A stretch of 64,000 bases of DNA from Anthoceros angustus. Taxonomy: Eukaryota > Streptophyta > Anthocerotopsida > Anthocerotales > Anthocerotaceae. The notes below the pieces were generated by a model. It was not told where the DNA came from. It made no database searches and saw only the letters and a program-made list of their open reading frames with translations. The stretch is from assembly GCA_010909165.1 (NCBI GenBank), contig VJWM01000272.1, forward strand, positions 62,001 to 126,000. Reading direction: 5' to 3'. A program made the position numbers and the translations under genes. Positions 42,060-54,841 of this stretch are shown here, one piece after another; the stretch's first letter is position 1, and every line of letters starts with the position of its first letter.

Positions 42060-45000
42060 TTTATATTACGACAACTTGTAGTCCCTTGCCCACAATTGAG
42101 TGCGATCTAGACGTGCCATCATTGCATATTGCCGATAATCGTGTCCTCATGTGAACACCGCCATCAAGACCACGGTATTTACGTGTCACGTTGGTTACGT
42201 TGTCTTCCATTGGAGCCACATTACGCTCATCAAGAGTCCGGAGGTTACGCCCCATCTTCGTGTCACGCTCTGCCTTCCAATGGAGCCACATTACATTACG
42301 CTCGCTGGTCCGGAGGTTCGCCCCATCCTCGACGTCCATAGGCCACATGCCATGCGCTATATGGCTCCGCCCACTCGCCTCCGTGTCCCTCCATCCCTCG
42401 CCGGTGGGTACCAGCGATGGCCCAAATGTTGTCATCCCCGTCTCCGGATGCAGATGCATCGGCCACCTGGCGGCCACAAACGGACCATCTATTGAGCGCA
42501 CTGACACACAAACTTTCTCCGTATTTACAATGTCAAATCCGTGTACGACTGTGATCGATGGCCTTGTCCCTCCCGGCCGACACTCGTACCATCTAACCTT
42601 CAACAAAATTGGCTTAAAATCATGCGAACCGCAGCGGAGTATTTGTTCTATGTGCCCGAGAACGGCGCTCCTCTTCAATGTCGCCGCCGCCCCCATGAGA
42701 AACTTCACCACCGCCTTGTACTCCGCGACGCTTTGTCCGCCTCCATCGCTCGAGGTGGCGCCTTTGTTCCACATGTGGCTATATGCCACCGCTGCAACGC
42801 AGCCCATCCATGATTGCGGTCACTTGGGTCATGCAAGGATGCCCATCCCATGCTCGAGCCCTTCTTCCATATATCCGTCACGAAAGTCCGCCGACCATCC
42901 TGCACCGTTTGTCCTAACTTCTTCCTCGTACATGTCCAAGAACGCAGACCTCGTGATACAACACATATGTATGCTGGCGTGCCTCCACGGCATCCATAAT
43001 GTACGACGGCCGACACCCAAAGCACCTTCTCCCCATACGCTCATCTCCCATGCTTCTCCCACGTGAGCGTAATAAGCGGAGAAATGTCATGCCGAAATGC
43101 AAACTCTCCTCACGCATGTACCCCACCGCTATCTGGACTCGGGTCTCGGCTACCGTCGCACCGTCCGCTTCTCGGATCCTAAATACCTCTCCACCGGGTA
43201 CATCCACCTAGTGTGAATCGGGCCCAAAGCGCCACCTCATCCACTAAGTGTAATATGAGGTGGGTTGATATATCAAACATCTTGGGAAATTGCTTCTCGA
43301 GAGCACATTACCCTCATCGCCTTCACACAGGTTTGGATGTCCCGACTCGGTATCGTCCGGCAAATCCACCGAAGGCGTCCTAGCTTTACAACCGCCTTGT
43401 ACACCGCTCTATGCACCCCGAGGACGATGGGGAATATGATTTCCAACATAATGTTACCATGGCATTTCAGTCGCCAACTTTCCCGCTTTCCACCTTAGCG
43501 CTATGTTGGACCCATAGCCTGTGCTTGATGCGCTTAATGCCCTCAATCACGGTCTTCAAGTCCGACGGACAAAACGACGGCGCGGTATTGGCCATCGTCA
43601 CCTGTGCCACAACCATCTTTTCCCCGCTTGCTTCCATGTCCATGCGCGCAATGTCATCTCGCTCTCCGTCGGCGTGTGCCATATGGCCTCGCATTGTTTT
43701 TTCCACGCAGTATCACATCCTTTGGCGCCCACACAAGCATGTGACGCCATGGCAGACTCAACAAGGACGACATTCTCCGGTTCCAAAGTTGCCTACCGAC
43801 GGACGTCTAGTGTCGCAGCTTCTCTGCGTGCCATATCCGTCACAATATCATCGAACGTTGGCGGCCTTGGTTTGGGTCGGAGGTCCGCCAGTCCATCAAA
43901 CCAATCTGCATCCTCCCACCGTCCACTGTCATTAGCTGGTAGCCACCGACGCGATCCGACATAAACGGGCTTTTTCAAATCTCTGGAATAGCGAGAATCA
44001 AGGTCCAGCCAGCAATCGACACACGCTCGCTTCCCTCTCACTTGCAATCCGGTGAGGGTACCCAACCCCGGGTAATCGGCAATGATGTGCGAATCACAGA
44101 ATTTGAAATGCCTCTTAGGATGGTTTTCAGATTGAGAAATCTTCCATGTCCACCCCTCCATAACTCTTCGAGTTCATCTACCGTGCCATGTACACATCGA
44201 AATTTTAACCATCCCCGCCCCGCACAATCGAGGCATGATGACATGCGTCCTTTGTCTGGCCCAAGGTGGCATGTTGTGCACAAATACCAAAACCGCCATA
44301 TGGACGTGTTTGACTGCGGCCAAACGGGTTGAACCGTCGTGGATAATGCTAACCTCAAGTTCCTCGCTCATCGCCGAAACCATCAATGCATCTAGTGCCT
44401 CCACGGCATCCATAATGTACGACGGCCGACACCCAAAGCACCTTCTCCCCATACGCTCATCTGCGTCCATGCTTCTCCCACGTGAGCGTAATAAGCGGAG
44501 AAATGTCATGCCGAAATGCAAACTCTCCTCACGCATGTACCCCACCGCTATATCGACTCGGGTCTCGGCTACCGTCGACCGTCCGCTTCTCGGATCCTAA
44601 ATACCTCTCCACCGGGTACATCCACCTAGTGAACTGGCCCAAAGCGCCACCTCATCCACTAAGTGTAATATGAGGTGGGTTGATATATCAAACATCTTGG
44701 GAAATTGCTTCTCGAGAGCACATTACCCTCATCGCCTCTGCTGCTTGGATGTCCCGACTCGGTATCGTCCGGCAAATCCACCGAAGGCGTCCTAGCTTTA
44801 CAACCGCCTTGTACACCTCTCCTCTCTATGCACCCGGAGGATGGGGAATATGATTTCCAACATAATCCATGGCATTTCAGTCGCCAACTTTCCCGCTTTC
44901 CACCTTAGCTATGTTGGACCCATAGCCTGCTTGATGCGCTTAATGCCCTCAATCACGGTCTTCAAGTCCGATTTGGACAAAACGACGGCGCTGCGGTATT

Positions 45001-46505
45001 GGCCATCGTCACCTGTGCCACAACCATCTTTTCCCCGCTTGCTACCATGTCCATGCGCAAGCAATGTCATCTCGCTCTCCGTCGGCCATATGGCCTCTGC
45101 ATTGTTTTTCCACGTGCATCACATCCTTTGGCGCCCACACAAGCATGTGACGCCAAGATGGCGTGACTAACAAGGACGACATTCTCCGGTTCCAAAGTTG
45201 CCGACGGACGTCTGCGGTGTCGCAGCTCGCCATATCCGTCACAATATCATCGAACGTTGGCGGCTTTGGTTTGGTGAGGTCCGCCACCCATCAAACCAAT
45301 CGCATCCTCCCACCGCCCACCATCCATTAGGTAGCCACCGACGCGATCCGACATAAACGGGCTTTTCAAATCGAATAGCGAGAATCAAGGTCCGCCAAGA
45401 ATCGACACACGCCGCTTCCTCTCACTTGCAATCCGTGAGGGTACCCAACCCGGGTAATCGGCAATGAATCACACAGAATTTGAAATGCCTCTTAGGATGG
45501 TTTACCGATTGAGAAATCTTCCATGTCCACCCCTCCATAACTCTTCGAGTTCATCTACCGGTGCCATGTACACATCGAAATTTTAACCATCCCCCGCACA
45601 ATCGAGGCATGATGACATGCGCCCTTCTGGCCCAAGGTGGCATGTTGAAATACCAAAACCGCCATATGGACGTGTTTGACTGCGGCCAAACGGGTTGAAC
45701 CGTCTGTGGATAATGCTAACCTCAAGTTCCTCCATCGCCGAAACCATCAATCGCATCTAGTGCTCTCCATGCCGGGTATCCGCCATCATGGACATGTCCC
45801 CATTCTCGCTTTGCCTCCCGACATACCAAGTCATCAATCGTGCTATTTCCGCCATTCAAACATGCGTTCCGGTTTCAAGGGAAAATGCCGAGGACCTTCC
45901 GAGGACTCGACCTGCTTCATCAAACCCATCCTCGAACCGCGGCCCCACACTTTGGGCAATGGTTGCGCCCCGTACTCGTAATGTAACGCAGTTTTCTCAC
46001 AAGCATGGATTTTCTCATATCCGGGGCCAAATAGGTGCAACAGTTGACTTGGCCTCGCATATGTCCTTCTCGCTCCTCGAACCGCAAAAATCCACACTTA
46101 AGATCTTTAAGAGGGTCAATCGCGACCACCGATGTCAAACATGGTTTGCCAAGACAACAACAACAGGTGGCGCTTAGCCGCTCTTCGCCACCGCCTGCTC
46201 ACCGGTATAAAGGCGTCTCGCCGCCAGCCCGACAAGCTGGTTTTCGGCGGTTCCCTCCGTGCCAAGTGCATGATCAGTTGCTTCCAGCAAGTCGTCCACA
46301 GAGTGCATATGAGGTACATCTTCACGTCCCGTTCCCTCGTCCATGCTCTCCACATCGGAGCTGCCACTTTGGTCGCCCCCATTGCCTTCGCTGTCTCGCA
46401 TTTCATACTCCTCGGAGCCCGTTTCCGTATCCGTCTGCGGTGGAGAGACGCCTTCAAGGCCTCCGCCACCGTCAGTGTCCAAACTTGGCTCCACGGTCTG
46501 CCAGA
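42060..46505 (-). pseudogene. TNP2-type CACTA transposase, internally duplicated and frameshifted
   Basis: Reading from 46,494 downward, there is an acidic start (MEPSLDTDGGGGLEG) with LYTGEQAVAKSG. Next come YEKIHACE, HCPKCGA and a RMFEWRK-like end (46,100-45,845), matching the zinc-motif region of plant transposase_21. The core carries IADYPGLGTLTGL, KRACVDCWLDLDSRYSR and YVGSRRWLPANDSGRW (44,090-43,880), then PPTFDDIVTDMA, LVWAPKDVMHVEK (an LDVMH-like motif) and CPSDLKTVIEGIKRIK. A DUF4216-like end (ILLKVRWYECRPGG, HGFDIVNTEKVCVSV) lies at 42,640-42,500. The core is present twice (about 45,850-44,640 and 44,640-43,020). Stops and shifts break it in both copies. Confidence 0.75.
43020..45800. 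repeat. tandem duplication of the transposase core
   Basis: The segment holding the IADYP to VMHVEK region occurs twice, offset by about 1.4-1.5 kb. For example, GGTACATCCACCTAG is at about 43,196 and 44,615, and AAATGCCTCTTAGGATGG is at about 44,104 and 45,483. The 44.6-45.8 kb copy has lost most CAG and CTG triplets still present in the 43.0-44.6 kb copy. Confidence 0.7.
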
Positions 46506-49500
46506 TAAACCTCAGTAATGCAAATTAGAGAGAGCAATGGTGGTGCACGCAACAGCCACGCCGGAGCCCGTGAGGCACCCGCAAACAAGTTTTGAGATGT
46601 GCGCCGAATCACGAGGTCGCCACACACTGACGGCATGGACAAAACATGTAAACCTCATTTGCAAATCGGGCATCTTGCACGTGGTCCCGACCCGGTGTCG
46701 ACCACAAGCGAATCAGCGGCACCAAGACAGTAACCTATGAATGCCGCAGACTCCCACGCGAATTCATGTCCAATTCACAACGACCCATCAGACACGCCAG
46801 GTGCAGGCATCACGCCGCAGCGCAGACGCCACCTCCAAATCGAGAACCGCCCTTCAACATTAGAGCACCTCGACGACGATCGACGCACTCGACGATGAGC
46901 CGTCCGTCGATGGCACGGGAGTGGGGTGTTGCCAGATTCACGCCATGTTCATCCCATATCCTGAGCGAGCGACGATGGGATGAATCATTGCATTGGCGGG
47001 ATGTCCCGGCTCAATAAACACTCCCGACATTGAGCGCACTCCGCCGCAGCGGTGAGGTGACGGCTATTGAAAGGGAGGAGATGAGCAAAGCGCGGTGGCG
47101 CAGCGGTCGGCTCTTGTCTACATGAGTGAGTCATTGCACTTGCAAACATGTGTTCTGGCTAAAAGATGCCCCACCTCCTTCACAATTTTACATTCAAACC
47201 CGACGGGAAGCGGTTGCATTGAAAGGAAGCGGAAGATGCTCAGCACGAGGCGCGCCCATCCTTGCTGCAGGCCACCTCCTTGATTTGCACTTCGTCCATA
47301 GCGAGGGATAGTGTTGAGCTCATGCTCTCAAAGTCTCTATACAACTCCCATGTTGCGTGCGCCATTGCAGTGAAAGGGCAGCACCCAATACGACAGGTGT
47401 TCCATGCCGCCTCTTCGCCGCCCCAAGTCCATTCTTGAGGTGTGTAGCTTCAGTGGCCGGCCGATGTGAAGCCCCACAACGGCAGCTTCTATCCAAACAA
47501 TCGACTCAAGTTCGCAGAAATCCTCCTCGGATCGTGGCCTGCAAAAGTGTAGCTCCGTATGCGACTTGCCTCTTCCTCCCATTGGGAAATTGCCGGTTCG
47601 CGCGTGACGACGCCGTCCCAAAGCTGGAATCCTCCCGCCTTCCCTTCCTCTTCAGACAAGATGGTCCGGCGGGGAGTGTTGTGCAAATGCCTTCCCTTCC
47701 TCTCAACCTCCCTTTCGCCTTCAACTTTCGAGGCTTGCGAAAGTCCCCGCCTTCGTTCCACCTCGATCCATCACGGTTTGGAGGCGACACTTGTATAGTT
47801 TACCGCAGGCCACTATCCGGAGGAGGGCAACGCGATGGCAAAGGATCCCAAAGTTTGTGAATCCATATGGCATCCATCGCACACGGTCACGATTGACACG
47901 CCAAACATAAGTGACGTGGCGTGACATGTCATGTCCGCTCCACGGTATGGATGGGCACCAACCCCTATCCATCCATTCCGCGAAGTGGACATGACAGTCA
48001 TCGACTTTTATTGCGGTGTTGATGAGTAGTACACGTGGTACAAATGGAGGAATCACATTTCCCAACGCCGCCTTTAAGAATGGTGAAGTATACCCGAATG
48101 TGAGGTATAACTGCCCCGAACACGACGACCGCCATGCCCAAGAGACGCAAAGCTGGGGCCGACGGCCAAGCCTCGCTTCGTGGCCGTGAGAGCAACCTCC
48201 GCCCATCGCCGATGGCCATCGCTGAATGTGAACCGCAGCCTCTTCCTCGATGGCCATCGGGGCTATCACGCCGTGACGCAAAGAATATCCACATTAATCC
48301 GCAATGTTGCAAGCAACATCGAAGGTGAGGAAATGAACGCTTGTAAACATATAAAGAGAAATCCAAACATCCACGAGGTTCAAAGAAATGATCGCCCACG
48401 GTCACGGCTTGTGAAACGAGGTGTGACAACGCGATTTGTGCCCGACACCTTCCATGCCACATGAGGTTGGATACCATCGCCACTCCGTGACCATTGTGAC
48501 TTCCACATTGCCACCCCAATGGCGGATTCCATTTGCATGCACACGAAGACACGCCCACTAAGATGGGCGAGTCAACGCCTCCAGCGCGCTGGGGTCCTTG
48601 ATGGCCATCGAGGGGCGGTGCACCGGGAGATGGAGAGAACAACAAACCAATGGTGGTTCTTTGCCCACCGCACCGAGGGCGCCCAACGTGGTTGGTTTCC
48701 TACACATGCCCATGGCAATTGCGCATGAAGAGAGGAGGAGAGGGCAAGGGTTGGGAGTTGTGCAGCCTCCTCGACTATTCCACAAGGCGACCGTGATCCG
48801 CTGAGGAGCAACAGATCGCCACAACCATGAAGCGGAGGCCTGTGCAAGGTCATTTAAACCGTGCATGCAGATGAGGGCGCCGTCGCAACCAATGTGCGTC
48901 ATGGCGAATGGAGGAAGCAGTCGAGGAATCTTTCATGTCGACTGCTCAGAAGGAAAACGCAGTACGGCGTGCTTTCCGGCTATCGATTTCCATGAATGAC
49001 CACTATTGCAAGTTGCAATGAGGATGGCGGTCGGTTAGTGCGTACAGAGTGGCGCGGATTCCAATGCCGTTTCAGGATATGAAAAAAAGGCCACAAACGT
49101 CCGCCTTCCTGACGGAGGGTTGTCGCCATTGCGCTTTTTCACAATTTCAGCCATGTGTCATCCTCCCGCCATGTCTCCTAGTTGATGGTCGGCGAATACC
49201 GGCCCGCGACAGACATTATGCTCCGCCGACACGCAGGATGGCGCAGATCTTATTGCGTGATCTACTACCGGTTCACCGATCTCGCTGGTCAAAGAGGCGA
49301 GCTCGACAAGTGCCATGCCCGTGTGCGAAATGATGATCACGGTCTTCCTTACATCACGGGACATGGCACGCCAAATGCTACCGTCACCATCACTTATTGG
49401 CAATGGCGCATTGTGGACATTAGCGGTATCTTCACTTTGATGAAGGCAACCAAGTCAAGTGGGTTTCAAGTAGGATACATCATAGGGTTCGACCTACCAC

Positions 49501-49680
49501 TTGTCCTTTTGTCATGGCATAATGTATGCGGGCCATGTACTTGCAAGGATCATAATAGACGAATGGGCGTTTATTGCCATTGTGGTTATAATGTCCGCCC
49601 GCAAGGAAAGGCGGAAAGAATGTAGGTGGCTGGATGATCTCCGCCCACTTTCCTCCACCCGTCACCACAAGGTGAAAACG
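46506..49680. other. transposon interior between the two divergent genes
   Basis: No recognised gene lies here. The transposase reads leftward from 46.5 kb and the second gene reads rightward from about 51.2 kb, so this may contain their promoters. From about 48,997 onward the sequence is matched by the inverted copy that ends the window. Confidence 0.4.
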
Positions 49681-49689
49681 GGAGGAATA

Positions 49690-50370
49690 ACTACTTGGAC
49701 CATGGTCATTCGATTGCATTGCGAACAATGGTCCTTGGTATTCCACATGCCATATATGTCCATCCTGGACCATGGTCATCACACGCGAACAATGGTCCTT
49801 GGGTATCTCGCACCACATATGCATTAACCATCCTTGGACCATGGTCATTGCGAACAATGGTCCTCGTGAAAGATGCTCAACATCGCAACACATATGCATT
49901 AACTTGACCATGCTCGCATGGTCCTTGGTCAAAAGTATTCAACACGCTCGACACATATGCATTAACCATCCTTGGACCATGGTCATTCGATTGCATTAAC
50001 AATGGTCCTTGATCTCGAAAAGTAGTCAACGCTGCTCCACCATATGCATTAACCATCCTTGACCATGGTCATTCCGATTGCATTAACAATGGTCCTTGGA
50101 TCTCGAATAAGTAGTCAACACTTTCCACCACATGCGAACTATTGACCATAAACTCACAAACCAACAACATCCATGGCCCATGGGCATCCGCTGAACAATC
50201 CCTGTCACGAATTATGTCAGATATATGCATATGACATGGTCATTCGATTGCATTGCAACAATGGTCCTTGGATCTCGAATAAGTAGTCAACACTTTCCAC
50301 CACATATGCAAGAACATCCTTGGACCATGGTCTTTTCAACTCACAAACCAACAACATCCATGGCCCATGG
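49690..50370. repeat. hairpin satellite array in the transposon
   Basis: About seven degenerate monomers of roughly 70-110 bp share CCTTGGACCATGGTCATT, GCGAACAATGGTCCTTGG and CATATGCATTAACCATCC. Each monomer has inverted arms (CCAAGGACCAT and ATGGTCCAAGG) and the palindrome GGACCATGGTCC, so each can fold back. The same array, inverted, lies at about 62,600-63,300. It may serve as protein-binding or enhancer-like repeats of the element. Confidence 0.7.
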
Positions 50371-51230
50371 GCATCCGCTAAGTTGCCAAATTCGTCCTTG
50401 GGTCACGAATTATCGTACAAATCGCTATATATGTGAAGCATGGGGACATGCCAACTTGAACAAAAAGACGAGGTGTGTGCTAAGAGACAGATGGTTAGGT
50501 GCGAGCCATGACGGCCGACACACCGCATAACACCATTCACCCATGGGCATCCGAAGCATGCGCCAAATTGGCCCTTCCACGAAGGCTCAACTGGCTATAT
50601 GTGAAGCACGGGACATGGCGCATGGAATGTAGGTGACGGGTGACGGAAGGACTGCCATGGAGCTGTCGATTATGGCTCGCACACTTGACATCAAGGTAAA
50701 ACCACCGCCCGGACGTGATGTTCGTCCTGTGGCATTGCATGTTGAACGCGGGCCATGACGGCATGAATGACCATACAACATCCTTGGCACATGGGCATCC
50801 GAGCATTGTTACCAATTTCGTCCTTGGGTCACGGCATTGTACACTGCTTGCCATATATGTGAAGCATGGGGACATGGGAGCTTGCTCAAAGAGGTGACGG
50901 TGTCCGACGCCAAAGACGGCATGGGGCATGCCATAAGCGGACACATGGGGGAGAACATGGAGGTGCGTCTTGAAACATGGCATGTCGGCAAGGAGCCGTG
51001 GCATGTCCTTTCGCTTACGCCCTCCCTCCTCCACCACAAGGTTACCACCTTCGGAAAACCCATATCGCTACCGCAGCTTGCACTCCGCTTGTCGCGTTAG
51101 GTCCGCTCCAGCGCCGCAGCTTGGCGTGGTTCCGCTATGGTTTGGGACGTGGACTTCAAGATTTGGCCGAGGTCGTTAAGCTTACAACCCGCTACCATAA
51201 CCCGTGACTTGATGATGCGCAGAAGTGGTT
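50371..51230. other. transposon interior, no recognised gene
   Basis: Open frames on both strands here overlap each other and resemble no family. The stretch is conserved in the inverted copy at about 61,900-62,450 with many small deletions. Confidence 0.4.
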
Positions 51231-51403
51231 GACGCGGAAAAGAGGACGGAGGGCCCCCACGCCCTGCTTATGCCCGGCCGGAGAGGCACGGAAGGTTTGG
51301 AAAATGGAGAGGACGCCGGCGAGCAGCCGTTTTCGCATGGTCAAGTGGAATTGCACAACGGCCTCGGACGGGTGCCAAAGCCAGAGGAACCGAGGCAAGC
51401 GAT

Positions 51404-52165
51404 GTGGGCGTATCTGTCGCCTCTGCAGACGAGGCGGGAGTGGATGCCGGGGAGGGTCCTTCCGTGGAGCCGAATGGAGGCATGGAGGGGCTTCACGGGG
51501 GAGGGGAGTTGCACGCAACAGCCGTGGAAGGTGTTGCCGGTGAGGAGGAGGCAGCGGCAACAAATCCTCCTCATTCCGACATGCTGTCTCCAAGAGGTGG
51601 GCAGCTAACGGTGGAGCTTGTGGCATACGACGCAGACGCGACTTTGAAAGGGCCCTCCACGCTGAAGAGTACGAAATTGCCCGAGGTGCACGCCGCGGAC
51701 CTGTTGTGGAGGACGACGGAGGTCTTGCCGAGGACGCACCTCCGGATGGCGGAGGAGAATAGGGCTCTTCTAGAAGAGCTTATTTTTGGTGACCATGGAG
51801 GACTCCAAAGGAGCGGGCAGGAGGGTCTTTCTGAAGGGCAGCAAAGTGCGGCCTTTGGAGTTGATATTGCTTCAGGCCAGCAGGAGGAAGAGGAGGGAGG
51901 CCACGAAACACCTGCACATGGGTCAGAGAGGCACAGACTGGACGAGGACACCACCGGCACCGAGGATGGTGAAAGCGGGAGGGAGGCAGCGGGAGTGGAA
52001 ATGGCTGGTGAAGAGGTGGACGAGGACCTACCGACAACATTGACAGCAGGAGAGATAGGGGAGCTGACAGAAAAGTTGGCCGGTAAGCCACTTGACGACA
52101 TCATTGCCGTGTTGTGCAAGCTGCATGGTCGTGGGGGGGTTTACATGGCTGTGAGCCGGCTGTGA
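51404..52165 (+). CDS. acidic 253-residue protein of the CACTA element (second gene)
   Basis: This is an open frame with clearly coding texture: an acidic, Glu/Gly-rich N-terminus, a middle part PEVHAADLLWRTTEVL and RMAEENRALLEELIFG (helical), a highly acidic linker (GQQEEEEGGHETPAHG, GTEDGESGREAAGVEM), and a more ordered end (TAGEIGELTEKLAGKPLDD and IIAVLCKLHGRGGVYM). I do not recognise a family. By position it corresponds to the TNPA-like accessory protein of CACTA elements, which binds subterminal repeats, but no sequence similarity to TNPA is claimed. The inverted copy (60,930-61,800) is frameshifted. The gene may continue into the 500-bp repeats downstream. Confidence 0.5.
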   Translation: MGVSVASADEAGVDAGEGPSVEPNGGMEGLHGGGELHATAVEGVAGEEEAAATNPPHSDMLSPRGGQLTVELVAYDADATLKGPSTLKSTKLPEVHAADLLWRTTEVLPRTHLRMAEENRALLEELIFGDHGGLQRSGQEGLSEGQQSAAFGVDIASGQQEEEEGGHETPAHGSERHRLDEDTTGTEDGESGREAAGVEMAGEEVDEDLPTTLTAGEIGELTEKLAGKPLDDIIAVLCKLHGRGGVYMAVSRL

Positions 52166-52263
52166 TGGAGGGTGGGTGGAGAATGAAGATGAGGAGGAAG
52201 AGCCCATGGACGAGGAGGGACTGGTCCGAAGGCCTTCCAGCAGCTGTGAGTTGTGTGCGCCAA

Positions 52264-53765
52264 GATGCGCTTGATGGTACCATGGTCCAGCCACGACGAG
52301 ACTTTGAGGGATGATTGGTGAGGAAGGTAGAGTACGAGTTCCTAGTGTAGATCGCGAGGATATCGTGTCCAGTTTGGGCTTCATGGACAAGAAACCACAA
52401 CGTTGGCAAGAAGGTGCGACAGTGCTTATTTGGAGGAGAAGGAAAGATGCGAAATGGCTGCACCTCCGAACGCCGCACCAAGGCGTGGAGACGGGCCGTG
52501 GAGCAGCAAGCAGTAACGCACAAGCACGGTGGTGTGGCCAACCCCACAACAAGTACCGCAACTTCACTGACTTGTAAAAGGAGCATGGGACCAATCCATT
52601 TGGTCCCATGGGAGCAAAAGAGTTCGAGAGAAGGTATGTTCAGCGGTGGGGAAGGATAACAAGACAAGAGTTGAAATGGGCTGCGAAACATGGATTGGAG
52701 AGCATGCAGACTCACTGGAGTGGTATGGCGATAGATCGGGGCCTTGGTTGAATAGCTAGTGTGTGAAGATGCGATTGATGGTACCATGGTCCAGCCACGG
52801 CGAGACTTTGAGGGAGTTGGTGAGGAAGGTAGAGTACGAGTTCCCTAGTGTAGATCGCGAGGATATCGTGTCCGGGTTTGCGGGGCTTGGACAAGAAACC
52901 TAGCGTTGGCAAGAAGGTGCAGTGCGGTTATTTGGAGGAGAAGGGAAAGATGCGAAATGGCACCCTCCGACGTCGGCCAAGGCGTGGAGACGGGTGGAGC
53001 AAGCGGTGGTAACGTTGCACAAGCACGGTGGTGTGTGGCCAACCCCACAACAAGCGAACCCATTTCGACTTGCAAAGCACGAGCATGGGACCAATCCATT
53101 TGGTCCCATGGGAGCAAAAGAGTTCGAGAGAAGGTATGTTCAGCGGTGGGGAAGGATAACAAGACAAGAGTTGAAATGGGCTGCGAAACATGGATTGGAG
53201 AGCATGCGGGACTCCGGAGTGGTATGGCGATAGATCGGGGCCTTGGTTGAATAGCTAGTGTGTGAAGATGCGATTGATGGTACCATGGTCCAGCCACGGC
53301 GAGACTTTGAGGGAGTTGGTGAGGAAGGTAGAGTACGAGTTCCCTAGTGTAGATCGCGAGGATATCGTGTCCGGGTTTGCGGGGCTTGGACAAGAAAACC
53401 TAGCGTTGGCAAGAAGGTGCGACAGTGCTTATTTGGAGGAGAAGGGAAAGATGCGAAATGGCACCCTCCGACGTCGGCCAAGGCGTGGAGACGGGTGGAG
53501 CAAGCGGTGGTAACGTTGCACAAGCACGGTGGTGTGTGGCCAACCCCACAACAAGCGAACCCATTTCGACTTGCAAAGCACGAGCATGGGACCAATCCAT
53601 TTGGTCCCATGGGAGCAAAAGAGTTCGAGAGAAGGTATGTTCAGCGGTGGGGAAGGGCGCAGCGATGCAAGAGTTGAAATGGGCTGCGAAACATGGATTG
53701 GAGAGCATGCGGGACTCTTGGAGTGGTATGGCGATAGATCGGGGCCTTGGTTGAATAGCTAGTGG
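52264..53765. repeat. three tandem 500-bp repeats
   Basis: Units start at GATGCG near 52,264, 52,768 and 53,267, with periods of 504 and 499 bases. Each contains, in part-open plus-strand frames, LRELVRKVEYEFPSVDREDI and FGPMGAKEFERRYVQRWGR followed by QELKWAAKHGLES. They look like a duplicated exon of the second transposon gene. The inverted copy (60,345-60,830) has a single unit. Confidence 0.75.
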
Positions 53766-54840
53766 TCAAAAAGTGCGCATGTAGGACATGAAGGCCGTGA
53801 ACAAGAATCGATGTGTGCATGGCTGCAGTCAAGGAGAAGGAAAATAATGTGCGTGAAGGGCACGAAAAGATGGAAGGAACCATAGCATGTCCCGAGGGGA
53901 AGGGAAGGAAGGTGGAACGAGGAGGGCATCACACCTGTGTGATGTCGGAGGCGGGGATGGTGTGGAAGGTGGAGGCGTGAGTGTGTTGCCACCCACAAGG
54001 CGAATCACAAGATCTGTCCAAAAGTGTGAGTTTGGTGGCAATGGCGGTGATGAATTGAATGCGATCATTTTGTAACATCGCACGGTGAATATGCAGCCTA
54101 TGGGGCCGGAGTGCAAGGCCGAACGGAGGTTAGTGGCTCGAATGCCGCCAAAGGGTCGACATGAGCGGGAGAAACGGGAGGTGCTAGGCCAAAGGGTCGT
54201 GCAAAAGACGACGGCTATTGAAGATGCAGAGGAGTCGACTCGGATGACGCCAAGAGTCAGAGGCCGATCGTGGTATGTGCAAGTCCATGTCCGCAATAAG
54301 CTCGGATTGAGTGCGGACGCTCGGATTTTGATGCCGCCTTTCTTGCGCTTGTGCAAAGCGGGAGCAAACGGCAAATGAAACACGCACCGTGCAAGCGCAT
54401 GCGAGGACATTCACAACCGCCATCGCGTAACGTGGCTGGTGGAGGGGAGGTCGACGAATAAAGAACTGCACACGCTTCGCTGGTAGTGCGCGAGGACGGG
54501 TGCCGGCCGCCACGAATGATGAAGGGAGATCGGCCTCATAGCACCGCCACACATGTGGAGCGGGCATTCCATAGTTCTCGTAGCGCTTACATTGTCCTTC
54601 GATATGTTTTAGCCGCTTGTGGAATGAACCCGAAAACTATGGCATATGTGCCGCAGTCAATGTTCGATTTGAAGCTAAGTTCAGATAGGGAAAACGCACA
54701 AATGGGGCGTTTGAAGAAACGTAATGCATGTGTCGATTTGGTAAATGTGATGAGGTATTTATTAATCTATGAGGTGTATACTTATAACTATGGCATGGTT
54801 AGATATCTATGAATTTGTACCTATACATAAAGAGTATGTA
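53766..54840 (+). pseudogene. 3' part of the second transposon gene, broken
   Basis: Plus-strand frames at 53,887-54,075 (RITRSVQKCEFGGNGGDEL), 54,085-54,378 (RRLVARMPPKGRHEREKRE, SWYVQVHVRNKLG) and 54,486-54,812 (RSAYIVLRYVLAACGMNP, LKKRNACVDLVNVMRYL) are all conserved in the inverted copy at 59,340-60,290. That suggests they were coding. No family was recognised. They could be exons downstream of the acidic protein; splice sites were not settled. Confidence 0.45.
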
Positions 54841-54841
54841 T

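Noticed and set aside
47085-47230. A box-A-like TGGCGCAGCGGTCGG and a weak box-B-like TTCAAACCC, suggesting a tRNA or tRNA-derived SINE.
   Set aside because: The boxes are about 95 bases apart, too far for a tRNA; no cloverleaf could be drawn and no SINE tail is visible.
50537-51037. A 166-codon minus-strand frame with His/Cys-rich text resembling zinc motifs.
   Set aside because: The His and Cys come from repeated CAT/ATG and GGACCATGG-type bases; the frame is not conserved in the inverted copy.
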